Origin: an uncultured Lachnospiraceae bacterium
GTDB lineage: Bacteria; Bacillota; Clostridia; Lachnospirales; Lachnospiraceae
Length of the DNA stretch: 64,000 nucleotides
Assembly (NCBI GenBank): GCA_934294885.1
Contig: CAKRAK010000010.1
Location: forward strand, 25,368 to 89,367
Direction of reading: 5' to 3'
Shown here in pieces: positions 8,926 to 15,688 of the stretch. Positions within the stretch are counted from its first letter, which is position 1; each line of letters starts with the position of its first letter. The notes under the pieces were generated by a model, which saw nothing but the letters and a program-made list of their open reading frames with translations, did no database searches and was not told the DNA's origin. The position numbers were made by a program, and so were the translations under genes.

Positions 8926-9492
8926 ATGAGGGCGTATTTTGACATGTGGGAAAGAGCATTTGATTTTAAGGGAAGAACCGATTCATCGGATTTTTGGTAT
9001 GCCTTTGGAATCCATATGGGAATCTGGCTGTTGTTAAGTTTTTTGTTTCTGGCGGCGGATACCGTAAGCAATGAATATCTTTCTTTTACCGTATTACCGC
9101 TGATGATATTGGATTTATATACATTTATGGCATGGATTCCTCTGTTGTCTATGCAAATTCGCCGGCTTCATGATACCGGTCATTCTGCCGGACAGTTTAT
9201 CCTGTTATGGATGTTGTCTCTTTGTCTGATTGGCATGGTAATCCGTATTTTGCTTTATGTAAAGGATGGGGAGAAATGCGGAAATAAATGGGGAGCACCC
9301 ACAAAAGAATTGGAAAAGAGGAAGCAGGAGGCTCCTGTTAGAATGGCGGAGGAAAATGAGTTTGTGGACGAGTATATTACAAAAGCACGGCTGCCGGAGC
9401 CAAAAAGATGGCTTCAAAATATGTTAGTTACTTTTTTGTTTGCTTTTGTCGTAATCGTAATACAGGGAATTTTATTTTATTTTGTTTTTTAA
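8926..9492 (+). CDS. DUF805-family membrane protein
   Basis: The N-terminus has the DUF805 pattern: YFDMWERAFDFKGRTDSSDFW, membrane helices at about 22-45 and 52-75, then the QIRRLHDTGHSAG signature and a third helix. A charged linker (about 125-165) and a fourth C-terminal helix follow. The frame extends upstream, but the ATG at 8926, after GGGAGG, is the natural start and gives 188 residues. It lies five bases after the M56 gene and is probably in the same BlaI-controlled operon. Function unknown. Confidence 0.85.
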   Translation: MRAYFDMWERAFDFKGRTDSSDFWYAFGIHMGIWLLLSFLFLAADTVSNEYLSFTVLPLMILDLYTFMAWIPLLSMQIRRLHDTGHSAGQFILLWMLSLCLIGMVIRILLYVKDGEKCGNKWGAPTKELEKRKQEAPVRMAEENEFVDEYITKARLPEPKRWLQNMLVTFLFAFVVIVIQGILFYFVF

Positions 9493-9513
9493 AGATAGCA
9501 ATGAGGAGGAAAA

Positions 9514-10047
9514 ATGGAACCGTATAATTTGAATGAAACTTACGAGGATGCAAATATGATTATTATTCCAAAGAAAGAGCTGGTTTCGGTAGAACGCATC
9601 CGTATCGGAAAAATGGCAATCATCTTTTTTATTTTATTACTGCTTTTATTGTTCAGTCTGAATTTCTTTGAAATCGGTCTGGTCATGCTTTTTGTAATTA
9701 TTCTTGTGATTGCAGAGGTTTTATCCATTCCGGTGCAGTTATTAAGATTGCATTTATATTCTAAAAAATGTCCGTTGGAAATACAATTGAATGAATCGGA
9801 AATCAGAATGGATAACCTCAGCATCCCATTGGAAGAGATACAGGGGATGGTCATTACCCACAGGAATGCAGCCGGTAAAAGCATCTATCCCATTAATCGG
9901 ATTATGATGATCAAAACAGCAAAGAAAAAATACAAATACTGGCTGGGAACAGAGAGCGGATTGCCATATCGGGAATACGAGAAGATTGTAAATAAAGTCG
10001 AAGAGATTTGTGAAGGGAACGGTATTAAACTGCTTCAAAAAAGATAG
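9514..10047 (+). CDS. Membrane-anchored protein of unknown function
   Basis: A 177-residue protein with a polar N-terminus (1-35), two closely spaced membrane helices (about 37-75), and a cytoplasmic C-terminal domain of about 100 residues with alternating strands. The layout resembles small PH-like (YcxB/DUF304 type) membrane proteins, but I cannot confirm that by eye. GAGGAGG precedes the ATG, and it follows the DUF805 gene by 21 bases, suggesting the same operon. Confidence 0.75.
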   Translation: MEPYNLNETYEDANMIIIPKKELVSVERIRIGKMAIIFFILLLLLLFSLNFFEIGLVMLFVIILVIAEVLSIPVQLLRLHLYSKKCPLEIQLNESEIRMDNLSIPLEEIQGMVITHRNAAGKSIYPINRIMMIKTAKKKYKYWLGTESGLPYREYEKIVNKVEEICEGNGIKLLQKR

Positions 10048-10094
10048 GAAGGGTAACCACATATATTTATTGAGCAAAGGAATGGGAGGATAAA

Positions 10095-10337
10095 ATGATT
10101 ATTTACGGTACAAGAGGGTTTAAAAAAATAATTGGTTCTACAATGAAAGCGTATTCCTGTGATCGTTGTGGCAATACAATGGCATTTGAGGTTGTGAGGG
10201 AATGGATCTGGTTTACATTATTTTTTATTCCACTGATCCCGTTATACAGAAAATATTATCTGGTATGTCCTCATTGCCGGGGGATGGTACAGATTAAGAA
10301 AAAAGAGTTGGATGCATACATGCAAAAGAACATCTGA
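10095..10337 (+). CDS. Small zinc-ribbon protein
   Basis: An 80-residue protein with two CxxC knuckles (CDRCGN at about 22-25 and CPHCRG at about 58-61) separated by a hydrophobic stretch (WIWFTLFFIPLIPL). This is the layout of zinc-ribbon membrane-associated proteins common in Firmicutes. TGGGAGG is the Shine-Dalgarno. It ends the run of small membrane-linked genes behind the BlaI repressor. Function unknown. Confidence 0.8.
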   Translation: MIIYGTRGFKKIIGSTMKAYSCDRCGNTMAFEVVREWIWFTLFFIPLIPLYRKYYLVCPHCRGMVQIKKKELDAYMQKNI

Positions 10338-10367
10338 CCGTATTCTGCAAAAAGTTCAGAAACATAC

Positions 10368-10396
10368 TTGCAAAATGGAATAGAATCTTATATGCT
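10368..10396 (+). promoter_or_regulatory. Promoter of the ZTP-riboswitch transcript
   Basis: TTGCAA at 10368-10373, a 17-base spacer, TATGCT at 10391-10396. Transcription would start near 10403, at the beginning of the aptamer. Confidence 0.65.
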
Positions 10397-10402
10397 ATGA
10401 GT

Positions 10403-10509
10403 AGCACATGACTGACGGAGAAGTGGGGTAACCCATGGGGAGTGTGTTCACAGATTAGTAGCCGACCGTCTGGGCAACCGTTTATTTGGCATGTCCGGGC
10501 GGTTTTTTT
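10403..10509 (+). promoter_or_regulatory. ZTP (pfl) riboswitch with intrinsic terminator
   Basis: The leader carries the pfl-motif hallmarks: GACTGACGGAGAAGTGGGG, then AACCCATGGGGAGTG, and the conserved 3' strand CCGACCGTCTGGGCA. ZTP riboswitches sense the AICAR triphosphate that builds up when 10-formyl-THF is short. ACCGTCTGGGCA (10465-10476) can instead pair along all 12 positions, counting G-U, with TGTCCGGGCGGT (10492-10503), which is followed by a T run. Aptamer and terminator are thus mutually exclusive: ZTP binding should allow read-through into the AICAR transformylase gene at 10592. Confidence 0.93.
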
Positions 10510-10591
10510 ACGGAAAGCAACGACATAGTAAGTGCTTGCATGGTACTTTGGCGTATGCTGAGATAAGATTAAAAGAAAGAGAGGAATTCAC

Positions 10592-11770
10592 ATGAACGAA
10601 ATCGAATTAAAGTATGGATGTAATCCAAATCAGAAGCCTTCCAGAATTTTTATGGAGGATGGAAGTGATCTGCCTGTAACCGTTTTAAACGGTAAGCCGG
10701 GCTATATTAATTTCCTTGATGCATTTAATGGCTGGCAGCTTGTAAAGGAGCTTAAGGAGGCAACCGGACTTCCTGCCGCAACATCATTTAAACATGTATC
10801 TCCTGCAGGTGCAGCAGTGGGACTTCCTCTTACGGATACATTGGCAAAGATTTACTGGGTAGATGACTTAGGTGAATTATCACCCCTTGCATGTGCTTAT
10901 GCAAGAGCAAGAGGTGCAGACCGTATGTCATCCTTTGGTGATTTTATCGCACTTTCAGATGTCTGTGATGAGGATACAGCAAGATTGATCAAACGTGAGG
11001 TATCAGACGGAGTAATTGCTCCGGGATATACAGATGAAGCTTTGGCTTTGTTAAAGGCAAAGAAGAAGGGTAATTACAACATTATTCAGATAGATGAAAA
11101 TTATGTTCCTGCGGAAATCGAAAGAAAACAGGTTTACGGTATTACCTTTGAGCAGGGTAGAAATGAACTGGATATTAACGGTGATCTGTTATCCAATATC
11201 GTAACAAAGAACAAAGATATTCCGGAGTCAGCGTTGATTGACATGAAGATTGCATTGATTACATTAAAGTATACGCAGTCGAATTCAGTTTGCTATGTTA
11301 AGGATGGTCAGGCAATCGGTATCGGTGCCGGACAGCAGTCACGTATCCACTGTACAAGACTTGCGGGACAGAAGGCAGATAACTGGTACCTTCGTCAGTC
11401 ACCACAGGTTATGGGATTACAGTTTTTGGATACTCTTGGACGTGCAGACAGAGATAATGCAATTGATGTATATATGGGTGATGAGTATGAGGATGTTCTT
11501 CGTGAAGGTGAATGGCAGAAGCGCTTTAAGGTTAAGCCTGAAGTATTCACAAGAGAGGAAAAGCGTGCATGGTTAGATGGTAACACAGGTGTAACCCTTG
11601 GTTCAGACGCATTTTTCCCATTCTCGGATAATATTGAAAGAGCTCATAAGAGTGGTGTGGAATATATTGCCCAGCCGGGTGGTTCCGTAAGAGACGATCT
11701 TGTAATCGAGTGTGCCGATTCTTATAACATGGCGATGGTATTTACAGGAATCCGTTTGTTCCACCACTAA
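10592..11770 (+). CDS. purH: AICAR transformylase (single-domain PurH-type)
   Basis: Catalyses transfer of a formyl group from 10-formyl-THF to AICAR, the penultimate step of IMP synthesis. The 392 residues cover only the transformylase part of bifunctional PurH; the catalytic Lys67-His68 pair lies in SFKHVSPAGAA, and the SRIHCTRLAG and PGGSVRDD segments are also typical. The N-terminal IMP cyclohydrolase (MGS-like) domain is absent, so another gene must supply ring closure. AAAGAGAGG lies upstream of the ATG. The ZTP riboswitch in its leader matches its substrate chemistry. The symbol is used for the domain. Confidence 0.93.
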   Translation: MNEIELKYGCNPNQKPSRIFMEDGSDLPVTVLNGKPGYINFLDAFNGWQLVKELKEATGLPAATSFKHVSPAGAAVGLPLTDTLAKIYWVDDLGELSPLACAYARARGADRMSSFGDFIALSDVCDEDTARLIKREVSDGVIAPGYTDEALALLKAKKKGNYNIIQIDENYVPAEIERKQVYGITFEQGRNELDINGDLLSNIVTKNKDIPESALIDMKIALITLKYTQSNSVCYVKDGQAIGIGAGQQSRIHCTRLAGQKADNWYLRQSPQVMGLQFLDTLGRADRDNAIDVYMGDEYEDVLREGEWQKRFKVKPEVFTREEKRAWLDGNTGVTLGSDAFFPFSDNIERAHKSGVEYIAQPGGSVRDDLVIECADSYNMAMVFTGIRLFHH

Positions 11771-11798
11771 TATTTTAGTAGGAAGAATGAGAAGAACA

Positions 11799-12002
11799 AT
11801 GGAAAATGATGTAATTTTAGAAAGTGATATTGCCAATATCATTGATTTGCTGGATGGAAAATGTGACAACGGAGTCAGCAGGATCAAGGTAAACGTATCG
11901 GAAACCCAGGAGGCGGAAACCGTAAAGGAAGTACATCATCACGGAAGATGTGATGTGGGAAGTCCGTGGGCTACCGGCAGCGTAAGGAATTTTGACTGCT
12001 AG
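11799..12002 (+). CDS. Small protein with C-terminal HHHGRCDVGSP motif
   Basis: A 67-codon frame beginning MENDVILESDIANII (an in-frame ATG at 11787 would add four residues). The N-terminal half is acidic and probably helical; the C-terminal third has VKEVHHHGRCDVGSPWATG and ends NFDC. The His/Cys/Asp cluster looks like a metal- or cofactor-binding or processing motif. I recall similar short proteins in Clostridia but no assigned function. It starts 28 bases after purH and may be co-transcribed from the ZTP-controlled promoter. Shine-Dalgarno support is modest. Confidence 0.6.
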   Translation: MENDVILESDIANIIDLLDGKCDNGVSRIKVNVSETQEAETVKEVHHHGRCDVGSPWATGSVRNFDC

Positions 12003-12094
12003 TACTTTATTTTCCAAATATAAAGAATCATAGGATGATTATACGAGAAGCAGACAGTGGGAACGGTCCTTGTAAGGAACCATCATCTGCGAAA

Positions 12095-12135
12095 GAAAGC
12101 GTCCGGCTAAGAACCCTGCTAACAATTACTTGACA
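12095..12135 (+). promoter_or_regulatory. Promoter-upstream conserved block, copy 1
   Basis: A 41-base block beginning GAAAGCGTCC, with TAAGAACC in the middle and ending AACAATTACTTGACA. The same block, with a 15-base expansion, occurs on the minus strand at 63932-63987. Here it ends exactly 21 bases before the -35 box of the promoter at 12157-12184. No family is recognised. It could be a DNA site for an activator or the end of an unrecognised transcript. Confidence 0.55.
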
Positions 12136-12156
12136 GTAATAATTTTACCTTTTTGG

Positions 12157-12184
12157 TTGAAATTTGAGAGATATATGCTAGAAT
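12157..12184 (+). promoter_or_regulatory. Extended -10 promoter for the 46-residue protein
   Basis: TTGAAA at 12157-12162, a 16-base spacer, and TAGAAT at 12179-12184 preceded by TGC (extended -10). Transcription should start near 12191, about 47 bases before the ATG at 12238. Confidence 0.75.
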
Positions 12185-12237
12185 ATCCTTGCAAAGAAGA
12201 TAAACCCCATGATTTTATGGTGTGACGAGGTGAAAGA

Positions 12238-12378
12238 ATGAAGAAAAAGTCTGTTATAGGGATTATAATAGGATCGGTTGTAGGTGTGGTAAGTATTGTG
12301 GTGGCTGTTGTAACCGGTCATAAGGTTAAGAAAGCAAGACAGTTAAAGGATCATCCGACAAAATATAAACCATTATAA
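12238..12378 (+). CDS. 46-residue single-span membrane protein
   Basis: A short frame starting MKKKSVIGIIIGSVVG, with one hydrophobic helix (about 6-27) and a basic tail ending TKYKPL. Support comes from GACGAGGTGAAAG before the ATG, a well-formed promoter upstream, and a terminator directly after the stop. It resembles the many short YtxH-like or anchor peptides of Firmicutes, but no specific family is evident. Its promoter carries the conserved upstream block at 12095-12135. Confidence 0.7.
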   Translation: MKKKSVIGIIIGSVVGVVSIVVAVVTGHKVKKARQLKDHPTKYKPL

Positions 12379-12384
12379 AAAGTA

Positions 12385-12417
12385 GAGGGGAGCGTTTATT
12401 ACTCCCCTTTTATTTTT
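12385..12417 (+). terminator. Rho-independent terminator
   Basis: GAGGGGAG pairs with CTCCCCTT across a nine-base loop, followed by TTTATTTTT. It separates the 46-residue gene from the MATE gene. Confidence 0.88.
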
Positions 12418-12432
12418 GATGAAGGAGTCGTT

Positions 12433-13764
12433 ATGAAGGATTTAACAAAGGGATATCCTGCAAAAGTTATATTTATGTTTGCGTTACCTTTGATATTCGG
12501 TAACGTATTTCAACAATTTTATAATATGGCAGACAGTAAGATTGTCAGTATGTTTGTGGGAACCTCGGCACTTGCAGCGATTGGTTCCACCAGTGTAATA
12601 TCCAATACCCTGATTGGTTTTGTCAGTGGGCTGACTCAGGGCTTTTCTATTTTGATTGCCAACAGCTTTGGGGCGAAAGAGGATAAACGGATGCGGCGGT
12701 TTGTGGCAGGTACAATACTGCTGACCATGGGGGTAGCATTGATTCTTACCCTTGCAGGTGAAATTTTGATAAAGGAAATACTCTGTGGATTAAGTACTCC
12801 GGAGGATATTATGCAGGACGCCCTTGCTTATGTCCGGATTATCATATATGGCAATCTGTTTGTTGCCTTATATAACATGTGTGCCAATATGTTAAGGGCG
12901 GTGGGAGACAGCAAACGACCTTTGTATTGTCTGCTCCTTGGTATTGTTGGAAATATATTTCTTGATTTGTTATTTGTTGGCCCTATGAAAATGGGGATTA
13001 CAGGTGCGGCATATGCAACGGTGATTTCCCAGGCAATATCCGGAATCTGTTGTCTTGCGGTAATTATTCAAAAATATCGGGAAATCCTTCCGTATAAAGA
13101 GGATTGGCGGTTGGAAACCGAGCAATATTCGGCATTGATCACCACCGGCTTGTCTATGGGACTTATGAGCTGTATTGTGAACATCGGAACGGTGGTTCTG
13201 CAAAGCTCCATTAACAGCCTGGGAACGAAAATTGTTGCTGCTCATACAGCTTCCAGAAGAGCAATTGATGTATTAATGGTTGCATTATATACGATTGGTT
13301 TGGCAATGACTACTTATGTCAGTCAGAATATGGGTGCGAAAAAGCCGGAACGGATCAAACAGGGGGTCAGACATGCTCTTATTATGGTAACGGTATTTAC
13401 GACCATTTTAATTGTAATCTGTTTTGTATTCGGAGAAGGAATTATTCGCTGGCTGACTTCTACAGATGACATGGAGATTATACAGGCTTCCGTTATGTAT
13501 ATTCATGTGTCGGTTGTATTCTTTTATATGTTAGGACCGTTGTTTGTGCTTCGCTGTTCCTTACAGGGAATGGGAAGAAAGGTAGTGCCGGTATGTTCCA
13601 GTGTATTGGAAATGTGTGTCAAAATACTGTCAGCGATGCTTTTGGTTCCTGCCTTGGGTTATTTTGGCGTAGCATTGACAGAGCCGGTCAGCTGGTGTGT
13701 AATGACAATATTATTGGCGGCTGCCTATATAAGCAAGTCGCCGGAAAAGCTGTTAGAGGAGTAG
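12433..13764 (+). CDS. MATE-family efflux transporter
   Basis: A 443-residue integral membrane protein with about 12 helices arranged as two MatE halves. It starts KGYPAKVIFMFALPLIFGNVFQQFYNMAD, typical of DinF/NorM-like clostridial MATE proteins, and has SINSLGTKIVAAHTASRR in the second half. Such proteins export cationic drugs or metabolites using a sodium or proton gradient; the substrate here is unknown. GAAGGAG precedes the ATG. The M24 peptidase gene begins 10 bases after its stop, so the two probably share a transcript. Confidence 0.93.
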   Translation: MKDLTKGYPAKVIFMFALPLIFGNVFQQFYNMADSKIVSMFVGTSALAAIGSTSVISNTLIGFVSGLTQGFSILIANSFGAKEDKRMRRFVAGTILLTMGVALILTLAGEILIKEILCGLSTPEDIMQDALAYVRIIIYGNLFVALYNMCANMLRAVGDSKRPLYCLLLGIVGNIFLDLLFVGPMKMGITGAAYATVISQAISGICCLAVIIQKYREILPYKEDWRLETEQYSALITTGLSMGLMSCIVNIGTVVLQSSINSLGTKIVAAHTASRRAIDVLMVALYTIGLAMTTYVSQNMGAKKPERIKQGVRHALIMVTVFTTILIVICFVFGEGIIRWLTSTDDMEIIQASVMYIHVSVVFFYMLGPLFVLRCSLQGMGRKVVPVCSSVLEMCVKILSAMLLVPALGYFGVALTEPVSWCVMTILLAAAYISKSPEKLLEE

Positions 13765-13774
13765 GTGAAGGGAA

Positions 13775-15613
13775 ATGAAAACAGTAGACGATTTAAGAAA
13801 TGAAATGCAGAAAGCACATATGGATGCATATTTAATTGTATCCGATGATTTTCATGGTTCGGAATATGTTGGAGATTATTTCAAGTGCAGGGAATACGTT
13901 TCCGGATTTGACGGTTCTGCCGGAACACTGGTCATTACCCGGGAGGAAGCGGGATTGTGGACGGACGGAAGATATTTTATTCAGGCCCAGGATCAGTTAG
14001 AGGGAACCGGAATCAAGCTGTTTAAAATGGGAGAACCGGATGTTCCTACTGTTTTTGAATATTTGGAGCAGACATTAGAGGAAGGAAGCTGTCTTGGTTA
14101 TGATGGTCGGACGGTTTGTGTCAGCTACGGCAAACAGATAAAAGAAAAGTTAGCTAAAAAGAACATTTCCTTTTCTGAAGGAACGGATCTGGTAGACCGG
14201 ATCTGGAAGGACAGACCGGCATTGTCTCATGAGCCGGTATGGATATTGGAGGATACCTTTGCCGGGGTTGGTCGGGAGAAAAAGCTTGCAGACCTGAGAG
14301 AAAAAATGAAGCTTGCAGAGGCAGATTATCATCTGATTGCTTCTTTAGATGATATTGCATGGCTTTATAATATGAGGGGAAATGATATTGCTTATAATCC
14401 GGTAGCTCTTTCCTATACATTAATGGATAATCGGAATCAAAAAGCAATCCTTTATTTACAGGAGGATGCTTTAGGAGACAGAGAAAGAAGGGAACTGGAA
14501 AAGGACGGAATTACCATTCGCCCATATTTTGCAGTCTATGAGGATATCAGAAAGCTTGGAATGGATGAAAATTGTCCGGAGTCAAAAAATGTTTCCCTGA
14601 TGATAGATGAAGCTGCGTTGAATATTGCCCTGTATTCTGCGATATCGGAGCATATTCAGGTGATAAACAGGAAGAACCCCACAACCCTTGCAAAAGCAGT
14701 GAAAAACCCGGTGGAAATGAAAAATGAGCGTAAGGCACATATAAAAGATGGTGTTGCGGTTACAAAGCTGTTATACTGGTTGAAAAGCATACAGCATACG
14801 GATGCCTTTCGGGATGGACAGATTACAGAGCTTATGGTTGGAGAAAGGCTGTTAGACCTTAGGAAGGAACAGGAGGGTTTTATAGAGCAAAGCTTTGCAC
14901 CGATTATTGCTACGGGAGCGCATGGTGCGATTGTTCATTATGAGCCGACTCCGGAATCTGACAGACCAATTGAAAATCATACATTTTTATTAATGGATAC
15001 CGGAGGACAATACTACGAAGGAACCACAGATATCACAAGAACCATTATAATGGGAAATGCAACACCTCTTCAGAAGCACCATTATACTGCTGTTTTGCGG
15101 GGCAATCTGAATCTGGCAGCAGCCTGTTTTAAGGAGGGTGTAACCGGTGTGAATCTGGATTATCTGGCAAGAAGTCCTTTGTGGGAAATGGGGCTGGATT
15201 ATAATCACGGAACCGGTCACGGTGTAGGATATTTATTAAACGTGCATGAGGGACCTAACGGAATCCGATTAAAAGAGGCAGAGCAAAAGGTGGGAGTACC
15301 TTTGGAAGAGGGCATGATAACTTCTGATGAACCGGGGTTGTATCTGGAGGGACAGTACGGAATCCGGCTGGAGAATCTGATTTTGTGTGTGAAGGATAAA
15401 AAGACGGAAATGGGACAATTTTTAAAATTTGATACGTTAACCATGGTTCCATTTGACAAAGACGCAATTATGATAGATGATATGACACGGGACGAGCTTC
15501 GTCATCTGAATGAATATCATCAAATGGTATATGAAGTGATTTCTCCATATCTTACAAAAGAAGAAGGGGATTGGTTATATGAAGTGACCCGCCCTTTGGT
15601 AAAAGAAAATTAA
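13775..15613 (+). CDS. M24-family Xaa-Pro aminopeptidase
   Basis: Cytoplasmic dinuclear-metal aminopeptidase. The 612 residues give two creatinase-like N-terminal domains (about 1-135 and 150-310), then the pita-bread domain. Metal ligands are visible in LLMDTGGQYYEGTTDITRT (two Asp), HGTGHGVGY (His), SDEPGLY (Glu) and GIRLENL (Glu). The length suits the long, eukaryote-like aminopeptidase P branch of Firmicutes, which ends in a distinct C-terminal segment. GGTGAAGGG is the ribosome site. It is co-oriented with and close to the MATE gene. Confidence 0.94.
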   Translation: MKTVDDLRNEMQKAHMDAYLIVSDDFHGSEYVGDYFKCREYVSGFDGSAGTLVITREEAGLWTDGRYFIQAQDQLEGTGIKLFKMGEPDVPTVFEYLEQTLEEGSCLGYDGRTVCVSYGKQIKEKLAKKNISFSEGTDLVDRIWKDRPALSHEPVWILEDTFAGVGREKKLADLREKMKLAEADYHLIASLDDIAWLYNMRGNDIAYNPVALSYTLMDNRNQKAILYLQEDALGDRERRELEKDGITIRPYFAVYEDIRKLGMDENCPESKNVSLMIDEAALNIALYSAISEHIQVINRKNPTTLAKAVKNPVEMKNERKAHIKDGVAVTKLLYWLKSIQHTDAFRDGQITELMVGERLLDLRKEQEGFIEQSFAPIIATGAHGAIVHYEPTPESDRPIENHTFLLMDTGGQYYEGTTDITRTIIMGNATPLQKHHYTAVLRGNLNLAAACFKEGVTGVNLDYLARSPLWEMGLDYNHGTGHGVGYLLNVHEGPNGIRLKEAEQKVGVPLEEGMITSDEPGLYLEGQYGIRLENLILCVKDKKTEMGQFLKFDTLTMVPFDKDAIMIDDMTRDELRHLNEYHQMVYEVISPYLTKEEGDWLYEVTRPLVKEN

Positions 15614-15615
15614 TG

Positions 15616-15640
15616 TAAAAACAGACTTGTTTTTATGAAT
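15616..15640 (+). terminator. AT-rich hairpin, possible terminator
   Basis: TAAAAACA and TGTTTTTA pair around GACT just after the M24 gene. The A/T-only stem makes termination uncertain. Confidence 0.4.
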
Positions 15641-15688
15641 GAAAAAAGAAATAGATGGATTTTATAGTTTTAGATTACGGGGTATTTT

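Noticed and set aside
12130..12135. TTGACA inside the conserved upstream block as a -35 box
   Set aside because: No acceptable -10 box lies 16-18 bases downstream in either copy, whereas good promoters are found 21 bases further on.
12095..12140. Resemblance of CCGGCTAAGAACCCTGCTAAC to the 530-loop region of 16S rRNA
   Set aside because: Only short, degenerate matches; no neighbouring rRNA helices are present, so it is not an rRNA fragment.
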